A stretch of DNA of 7,079 bases from Amphritea sp. Its GTDB lineage: Bacteria > Pseudomonadota > Gammaproteobacteria > Pseudomonadales > Balneatricaceae. The notes beneath the pieces were generated by a model. That model was not told the DNA's origin. It did not search any database and saw only the letters and a program-made list of their open reading frames with translations. A program made the translations under genes and the position numbers. Positions 1 to 4,245 of this stretch are shown here, piece by piece. Every line of letters begins with the position of its first letter. Position 1 is the first letter of the stretch. The stretch spans positions 1 through 7,079 of the forward strand of contig JAGPUU010000099.1 of NCBI GenBank assembly GCA_018067325.1, in the 5' to 3' direction.

Positions 1-390
1 TTCTGGGGGGTTGAAGCGCCGCTATGGGGTTACCTCACTGCGTTACCCGCTTTTCTACTAGTCGCAATGATGCTGAGTGCAATAGGGCTATTTATCTCAG
101 CCAGGATAAAGCAGCTAGAGAATTTCGCTGGAGTCATGAACTTCGTGATCTTCCCGATGTTCTTCCTCTCTTCTGCGCTTTATCCGTTATGGAAAATGCG
201 TGAAGCCAGCGAATGGCTCTACTGGGTCTGCGCCTGGAACCCTTTTAGTCACGGGGTAGAACTGATTCGATTTGCACTGTATCAACAGGGAAACAGTGAG
301 GCGTTAATCATTGTCGCACTAGTGACAGTGGCGGCTTCTGTACTGGCCGTCAGAGGCTTTCAACCTCAACAGGGGATGGGAAAACGTTAG
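1..390 (+). CDS. pedC: PedC-type alcohol-locus ABC transporter permease, C-terminal part (5' truncated by window)
   Basis: Frame 1 is open from the first base and ends with TAG at 388-390, so 129 C-terminal residues are visible and the start lies outside the window. The fragment has three hydrophobic segments: YLTALPAFLLVAMMLSAIG, a stretch containing NFVIFPMFFLSSALYPLW, and a last helix around ALIIVALVTVAASVLAV. The segment WNPFSHGVELIRFALY between the last two is typical of ABC-2 membrane subunits. I assign it to the permease family found beside PQQ-dependent alcohol dehydrogenases (PedC of the Pseudomonas putida phenylethanol cluster), because of sequence resemblance and the CXXCW gene and ErbR-like regulator nearby. 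It would sit in the inner membrane and pair with an ATPase encoded to the left. Substrate is unknown. Its last 41 bp overlap the opposite-strand cyclase gene. The specific PedC label is less sure than 'ABC-2 permease'. Confidence 0.82.
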   Translation, partial: FWGVEAPLWGYLTALPAFLLVAMMLSAIGLFISARIKQLENFAGVMNFVIFPMFFLSSALYPLWKMREASEWLYWVCAWNPFSHGVELIRFALYQQGNSEALIIVALVTVAASVLAVRGFQPQQGMGKR

Positions 391-2482
391 TTTCACCCTT
401 ATTAGAATAGAAAACCACCCTGCCACGCCCTTGGCGCTTAGCTTGGTAGAGCGCCTGATCAGCACGTTTCACAAGACTTGTACTATCCTCACCCGCTTCC
501 TGACGTATCGAAACACCGATACTACAACTAAGCTCGATCTCAATACCTGACAATTGAACAGGCTTCATCAACTCGTCCAATAAACGACTACTGAGAGCCC
601 TTAATTGTTCGATGTCTTCTTCTGACTGCAGCCTTACAACGGCAATAAACTCATCGCCACCGATCCGACAAGCCAGATCAGAACCACGTAAACAACGTTT
701 GAGGCAGTTTGCCACTTCAATCAACACAGCATCACCAATATCGTGACCATAGGTATCATTGATAGCCTTAAAGTGATCAAGATCAACAAATAGCAGCGCC
801 GTGTAGGGAGTTCCATATCGATCTGCAGCTGCCAAATCACGGTCCAGGCAACTCATCAGAGTGCGTCGATTACCCAGACCCGTCAGCGGGTCCGTTTCAG
901 CCATAGATCGCAGTTGCTGTTCGAACTCTACCCGCTGGGTAATATCATTAAAGATAGCGATATAGTTTTGAACTTTACCGGTAGAATCCTTATATGCCGT
1001 TATCGATAAGATTTCAGGATATATTTCACCGTTCTTGCGCTTATTCCAGATCTCTCCACGCCAAAAGCCCTGCGTATTCAGCCTCTCCCACATCTGCAGA
1101 TAAAATTCTTTATCGTGCCGTCCTGAAGCAAGAGTTCCTGGTGTATTACCGACCACCTCTGCCTCTTCATATCCAGTAATACGAGTAAAGGCACTGTTAA
1201 CTTTAAGAATGCGATTTTCCGGATCACAGACAGCGATTCCTTCATAGGCTGACTCCACAATAAGGCCACTGAGCTTCAACGACTCGGCAGTCTGGTGCAG
1301 CATCGCCTGCTGTTTATCGATATTATTTTGATAACGATGAAATCGTCTTTTTAACCAACGGCTATAAGACTGAGTAATAACAATAGCGAGCAACCCAATG
1401 ATCGTCAGTACCAGAACCATGTTAACGCTACTCTGCCGGAGTTCACTATCAAGATTCTTCTGCTGCTTTGCCAACAGTTGATTTAACTCATCTTGAAATA
1501 TCCCAGCTATCAAAATCCAACCCCTGTCATTCGCAGGGCTCACCAAAGACAGCTTCTTACTAGCTTCATCATCTCCTTGCCTATACCAGTCGTAAAACAC
1601 AAACCCACCACCATTACGAGCAGTCTGAGTTACCAGCTCTGCTGCGCGCCTGTTGACAAGATTTAAGTCTGCCAGATAGTTTTTTCCCTCTCTTTCAGGA
1701 GCGATTCCACTGACCAGTAAATCCCCCTCTTGAGTGGCTATAGCAATAGAGCCAGTCTCTCCAAAGTGGATGTTTCTTATATAATCGAAAATTCTGGGAA
1801 CCAGGTCTTGCTCAATCTGATGAATATAGTCTCCGGTGCCGACAATCCAGTTATAGGGCTCGAAAACCTCTGCATAAGCGATCTTCTGTTTCATCTGTCG
1901 ATCATCACCGGGGGCATACCAACGATAAAAGGAAAAACCAGCACGCTGCTCATTTGACACAGCATCAATCAGCCCGCGCATAATAAAGTGGCCGGTATCG
2001 TCTTGATTTTCGAGTAACGATTTTCCTTCGAGATGGGGCGCTGTTGGTAAAAGCACAGCGGTGCCATCCATCTTGTCGATAAAGAAGTAGCCTCGCCCAT
2101 CAAAGAAGCGAATACCCCTCAAAGCCTCAACCAACATCTGCTTCATCTCTTTATCAGCAAGTTGAAGATGGTAACGCTGATAAAGGGTATTCATTACAGC
2201 CAGGGCATAACGAGTGTGCATCCGAGATTGCTGTTTTAGCAGATCAGATGCTCCAGAAAGCATCTGGTCAATCATATAACCCGCATCTTGCAACTCAGTT
2301 TTCAATCGGCTGCGTTGCTGTTGAATGAGAGTTTCGCGAAGCGAGTTGAGTTGCTGCTGATGGTTAGCTTTAGTATTGGTATAAAAATAAGCACTCTGAG
2401 CGATCAGAAGCAAGATGACAATGAGAGAAATACCCCAAAGAAGCTGGGTAGGCTGTCGAGTCGAATTAACCTTTTGCAACAT
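350..2482 (-). CDS. Membrane diguanylate cyclase: tandem Cache sensor, PAS, GGDEF
   Basis: 710 residues, predicted to make c-di-GMP from two GTP. TM1 is at about residues 14-34 and TM2 at 353-371; the periplasmic part between them holds two Cache modules (about 38-230 and 235-335). Both modules carry a related motif, FSFYRWYAPGDD at 183-194 and FVFYDWYRQGDD at 294-305, which marks an internal duplication of the Cache_2 type. A PAS domain follows (about 405-515), then GGDEF (about 530-692). The catalytic motif is intact (IGGDEF, GGDEF at 608-612), as are DPLTGLGNRR (531-540) and DLDHFKAIND (567-576). An RGSD inhibitory I-site (599-602) lies five residues before GGDEF, so product inhibition is expected. 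There is no EAL or HD-GYP domain. The ATG at 2480-2482 is preceded by a weak GGA Shine-Dalgarno (complement of 2491-2493, 8 nt spacer). It is transcribed away from the CXXCW gene behind a candidate FNR-type promoter. The ligand is unknown. Confidence 0.95.
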   Translation of the reverse strand: MLQKVNSTRQPTQLLWGISLIVILLLIAQSAYFYTNTKANHQQQLNSLRETLIQQQRSRLKTELQDAGYMIDQMLSGASDLLKQQSRMHTRYALAVMNTLYQRYHLQLADKEMKQMLVEALRGIRFFDGRGYFFIDKMDGTAVLLPTAPHLEGKSLLENQDDTGHFIMRGLIDAVSNEQRAGFSFYRWYAPGDDRQMKQKIAYAEVFEPYNWIVGTGDYIHQIEQDLVPRIFDYIRNIHFGETGSIAIATQEGDLLVSGIAPEREGKNYLADLNLVNRRAAELVTQTARNGGGFVFYDWYRQGDDEASKKLSLVSPANDRGWILIAGIFQDELNQLLAKQQKNLDSELRQSSVNMVLVLTIIGLLAIVITQSYSRWLKRRFHRYQNNIDKQQAMLHQTAESLKLSGLIVESAYEGIAVCDPENRILKVNSAFTRITGYEEAEVVGNTPGTLASGRHDKEFYLQMWERLNTQGFWRGEIWNKRKNGEIYPEILSITAYKDSTGKVQNYIAIFNDITQRVEFEQQLRSMAETDPLTGLGNRRTLMSCLDRDLAAADRYGTPYTALLFVDLDHFKAINDTYGHDIGDAVLIEVANCLKRCLRGSDLACRIGGDEFIAVVRLQSEEDIEQLRALSSRLLDELMKPVQLSGIEIELSCSIGVSIRQEAGEDSTSLVKRADQALYQAKRQGRGRVVFYSNKGETNVFPSPVEVESL

Positions 2483-2544
2483 TTAATAGATCCAGGTTTT
2501 AGCGACTTGAAAGGTTAGAAATTTCAATTGGTATAGGTAAAATC

Positions 2545-2550
2545 AGTATA
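2545..2550 (-). promoter_or_regulatory. Candidate -10 element of the diguanylate cyclase promoter
   Basis: The minus strand reads TATACT, five of six matches to TATAAT. If it spans -12 to -7, transcription starts at 2538 and gives a 56-nt leader before the ATG at 2482. That places the centre of the FNR-type box at -41.5, with 22 nt between box and -10 hexamer: the geometry of class II FNR-activated promoters. The start site is inferred, not measured. Confidence 0.6.
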
Positions 2551-2572
2551 CATTTATGCATCTAATAATAAA

Positions 2573-2586
2573 TTGATCCAGATCAA
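2573..2586. promoter_or_regulatory. FNR/ANR/DNR-type operator, perfect consensus
   Basis: The sequence TTGATCCAGATCAA matches TTGAT-N4-ATCAA exactly, and the dyad extends one base on each side (2572 A, 2587 T). This is the binding consensus of the CRP/FNR regulators FNR and ANR (oxygen) and, with near-identical sites, DNR (nitric oxide). It lies in the divergent control region, about 97 bp from the cyclase start and 150 bp from the CXXCW start. Spacing to the minus-strand TATACT favours the cyclase as target. For the plus strand, the hexamer at the equivalent position (2609-2614, AGTGCA) is not a -10 element. Confidence 0.75.
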
Positions 2587-2602
2587 TACATGAATAGCCC
2601 AT

Positions 2603-2617
2603 ATATGCAGTGCATAT
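2603..2617. repeat. 15-bp perfect palindrome (possible operator)
   Basis: ATATGCA-G-TGCATAT is perfectly symmetric around a single central G at 2610. It lies between the FNR-type box and the CXXCW gene in non-coding, AT-rich DNA, so it could be a dimeric regulator site for either divergent gene. I do not recognise the binding protein. The arms are AT-rich, so some chance symmetry cannot be excluded. Confidence 0.45.
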
Positions 2618-2644
2618 TATAAAATATTAACTTCTTACAAAACC

Positions 2645-2658
2645 AGTACTTTGGTACT
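2645..2658. repeat. Inverted repeat AGTAC-N4-GTACT (possible LuxR-type operator)
   Basis: AGTAC (2645-2649) and GTACT (2654-2658) flank TTTG; the stretch can also be read as a direct repeat of GTACT with 3 nt between. It lies 72 bp before the GTG of the CXXCW gene, where an activator site would be expected. NarL/FixJ-family regulators such as the ErbR homologue encoded just downstream bind short repeats of this kind. Binding by that regulator is inference. No convincing -35/-10 pair is visible between here and the gene. Confidence 0.35.
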
Positions 2659-2716
2659 ACTTTTTCAGGCGCATAGTTGAATATCCATTCGACGGTTCTA
2701 AAGGTGTAATAGGGTC

Positions 2717-2721
2717 AGAGG
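2717..2721 (+). promoter_or_regulatory. Ribosome binding site deciding the GTG start of the CXXCW gene
   Basis: AGAGG lies 8 nt before the GTG at 2730. An in-frame TAA occupies 2727-2729, directly before that GTG, so no start further upstream is possible. The next in-frame ATG (codon 18) would fall inside the signal peptide. Confidence 0.75.
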
Positions 2722-2729
2722 TGGTTTAA

Positions 2730-3344
2730 GTGAAATGGAGAGGTCAAACTAGGTTATTCATTACATTGATAGCCCTGGCTATGAGCTTGTCTGTAACGGG
2801 CTCACCTGTGCAGGAAAGCCCGCATTGGTTGAGTGAGTATCAGGACGACCCTTTCTTGTTTAATTTTGATGGCTATCGCATTACCCGGTATCGCAGCCCA
2901 ACACCAAAGAAAGTAGAAGGCGGCGAGCTGATTAATACCTCAGTGCTACATGATAAAATCCGTTCAGATCACCCCCCGGTATTGATAAATGTACAACCGT
3001 TGGAGTGGCGACAGGGCATCTTTTTGCAACAGCAGCCACAAGCAGGCATTCCTGGCAGCCGCTGGCTACCGAATGTGGGCCAGGGAGAACCGGAGCAAGT
3101 ATGGCTGGATTATTTTCGTTTTTATCTGCACGAGGAGACAGATGGAAAAACAGGTACTGACATAGTTTTATATTGCACTGCTGACTGCTGGATGTCCTGG
3201 AATGCTGTCAGACGAGCTCACAGCTGGGGCTATACAGAACTATATTGGTATAAAGAGGGTATCGATGGCTGGCAGGAAGCTGAACTACCGGAAACGACTC
3301 TAAAGCCTGAGCCACTTCCAGTAAGCATGCCAGAAAAGTTATAA
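2730..3344 (+). CDS. PQQ-dependent catabolism-associated CXXCW motif protein (rhodanese-like, exported)
   Basis: 204 residues. The N-terminus has a charged n-region (K2, R4, R8) and a hydrophobic core LFITLIALAMSLSV, typical of a Sec signal peptide with cleavage near residues 24-26, so the product is probably periplasmic. Family marks in order: DGYRITRYRSPTP (47-59), WLPNVGQGE (112-120), LYCTADCWMSWNA (147-159) and GIDGWQEAELP (177-187). The cysteines C149 and C153 plus W154 form the CxxxCW signature, and the layout recalls a rhodanese-like fold with the cysteine loop at the active site. The family occurs with PQQ-dependent alcohol dehydrogenase loci; its biochemical role is not established, though a redox or cofactor-binding role has been suggested from the motif. 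It starts with GTG. The regulator gene follows after 86 bp with its own candidate promoter, so the two may be cotranscribed but need not be. Confidence 0.88.
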   Translation: MKWRGQTRLFITLIALAMSLSVTGSPVQESPHWLSEYQDDPFLFNFDGYRITRYRSPTPKKVEGGELINTSVLHDKIRSDHPPVLINVQPLEWRQGIFLQQQPQAGIPGSRWLPNVGQGEPEQVWLDYFRFYLHEETDGKTGTDIVLYCTADCWMSWNAVRRAHSWGYTELYWYKEGIDGWQEAELPETTLKPEPLPVSMPEKL

Positions 3345-3379
3345 ACTGTGGTAATACCTCAGTCCCATTAAAAAATAAT

Positions 3380-3385
3380 TATAAT
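3380..3385 (+). promoter_or_regulatory. Candidate -10 element of the response regulator promoter
   Basis: TATAAT is an exact consensus hexamer, giving a start near 3392 and a leader of about 39 nt before the GTG at 3431. The -35 position (about 3357-3362, CCTCAG) bears no resemblance to TTGACA. If the element is real, the promoter may need an activator. The small dyad GGTA-A-TACC at 3350-3358 lies just upstream and could be part of such a site. The surrounding A/T richness raises the chance of a random match. Confidence 0.45.
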
Positions 3386-3419
3386 GGACAATAAACTGCC
3401 ATTGTTGCAGCTGTCCAGC

Positions 3420-3424
3420 GGGAG
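3420..3424 (+). promoter_or_regulatory. Ribosome binding site deciding the GTG start of the response regulator
   Basis: GGGAG lies 6 nt before the GTG at 3431. The frame is closed upstream by TAA at 3392-3394 with no ATG, GTG or TTG between. The nearby ATG at 3384 is in another frame. Confidence 0.8.
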
Positions 3425-3430
3425 AACAAA

Positions 3431-4099
3431 GTGTATAAAATTTTAATTGCAGACGACCATCCACTGTTTCGAGAGGCTATTAGCAGCGTAATCGAAAATG
3501 GTTTTCCCGGTTGCGAAACACTTGAGACTGAAGATCTCGATAGCGCTTTGGTTATCGCCCAGCAGGAAGAAGATCTTGACCTGATTCTGCTAGACCTGAA
3601 TATGCCCGGAATGAATGGACTTAACGGTCTGATGAGCCTGCGTAACGATTCTCCCACTATTCCAGTGGTAATCGTGTCCGCCGAACAGGACAAACAGGTC
3701 GTACTCCAGGCAATTACCTACGGCGCGGTAGGTTTTATCACCAAGTCATCTCCTCGGGAACAGATGACTGAGGCACTGCAACAGATCCTGGACGGTAATG
3801 TCTATCTGCCTTCAGATATTATTCGCTCTGAAAAACCCTCTAACGGCATGCACCGCCGTCACGATGAAAGAAAGATACCACCCGAAATGCTTTCTTCCTT
3901 AACACGCAGACAACTACTAGTACTTGAGAGAATGTCTGAGGGCGAATCAAATAAACAGATTGCGTACAACCTTAACATTGCCGAAACCACGGTTAAAGCC
4001 CATGTCAGCGCCATTCTGCGTAAACTTGGGGTTCACAACCGCATTCAGGCAGTACTGACCGCTGGCAATGTAGATTTCAATCACTACCTCAAGCGCTAA
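3431..4099 (+). CDS. erbR: LuxR/NarL-family response regulator, ErbR (AgmR/ExaE) type
   Basis: 222 residues in the standard two-domain NarL/FixJ layout. The receiver (about 1-120) has the acidic pair D8/D9, phospho-acceptor D55 in [11 protein letters not shown]83 at the switch position and K105 in FITKS, so it should be phosphorylatable. A linker of about 30 residues leads to a LuxR-type helix-turn-helix (about 155-214) containing [20 protein letters not shown] and [18 protein letters not shown]. In Pseudomonas, regulators of this type (ErbR/AgmR; ExaE is related) activate quinoprotein ethanol dehydrogenase and PQQ genes. The adjacent CXXCW gene and PedC-type permease support the same role here. 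It starts with GTG, with a good Shine-Dalgarno. The convergent kinase is the obvious candidate partner, but no sequence feature proves it. Family assignment is firm; the exact symbol is by context. Confidence 0.88.
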   Translation: MYKILIADDHPLFREAISSVIENGFPGCETLETEDLDSALVIAQQEEDLDLILLDLNMPGMNGLNGLMSLRNDSPTIPVVIVSAEQDKQVVLQAITYGAVGFITKSSPREQMTEALQQILDGNVYLPSDIIRSEKPSNGMHRRHDERKIPPEMLSSLTRRQLLVLERMSEGESNKQIAYNLNIAETTVKAHVSAILRKLGVHNRIQAVLTAGNVDFNHYLKR

Positions 4100-4144
4100 G
4101 CCTTCACACAACAACTCACAAACAAAACTATTTCATCGTTTATT

Positions 4145-4163
4145 CGGCGGATTCTATCCGCCG
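4145..4163. terminator. Inverted repeat between convergent genes, possible bidirectional terminator
   Basis: CGGCGGAT and ATCCGCCG form a perfect 8-bp GC-rich stem with a TCT loop. It lies 46 bp after the regulator stop and 83 bp beyond the kinase stop, where both transcripts should end. Neither strand has a uridine run directly after the stem, so it is not a textbook intrinsic terminator. It could instead be a 3'-end stabilising hairpin. Confidence 0.45.
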
Positions 4164-4176
4164 GCGAGCAACCTAC

Positions 4177-4214
4177 GACCTGTCTAAGTCAGATCACAGG
4201 TCTAACTTAGACAG
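4177..4214. repeat. Overlapping, mutually exclusive inverted repeats in the convergent gap
   Basis: CTGTCTAAGT (4180-4189) pairs with ACTTAGACAG (4205-4214): 10 bp, 15-nt loop. GACCTGT (4177-4183) pairs with ACAGGTC (4196-4202): 7 bp, 12-nt loop. The two stems share bases, so only one can form at a time. Within the second arm, TCTAA-C-TTAGA (4201-4211) is itself symmetric. A small CTTC-ATTA-GAAG hairpin follows at 4215-4226. On the plus strand this could help end the regulator transcript; on the minus strand it lies just beyond the kinase gene. Function is not shown by sequence. Confidence 0.4.
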
Positions 4215-4245
4215 CTTCATTAGAAGAATTTAAAAAATAGATTGA

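Noticed and set aside
530..560. Possible EAL or phosphodiesterase domain after the GGDEF domain
   Set aside because: The cyclase protein ends about 18 residues after the GGDEF domain; there is no room for a second catalytic domain.
2573..2586. FNR-type box as activator of the CXXCW gene
   Set aside because: At class II spacing on the plus strand the hexamer at 2609-2614 is AGTGCA. The best AT-rich hexamer, TATTAT at 2615-2620, would put the box near -47.5. Minus-strand geometry is exact, so the cyclase is the better target, although a role at a distance cannot be excluded.
2677..2702. TTGAAT ... TCTAAA as a sigma-70 promoter for the CXXCW gene
   Set aside because: The spacing is only 14 nt and the -10 match is poor, so it was not listed as a promoter.
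3384..3386. ATG as alternative start for the response regulator
   Set aside because: It is not in the regulator frame. The GTG at 3431 has a good Shine-Dalgarno and the protein begins at the expected [10 protein letters not shown] position.
3379..3693. Minus-strand open frame of 104 codons over the regulator start
   Set aside because: It is serine/arginine-rich shadow sequence opposite the conserved receiver domain, with no plausible product.
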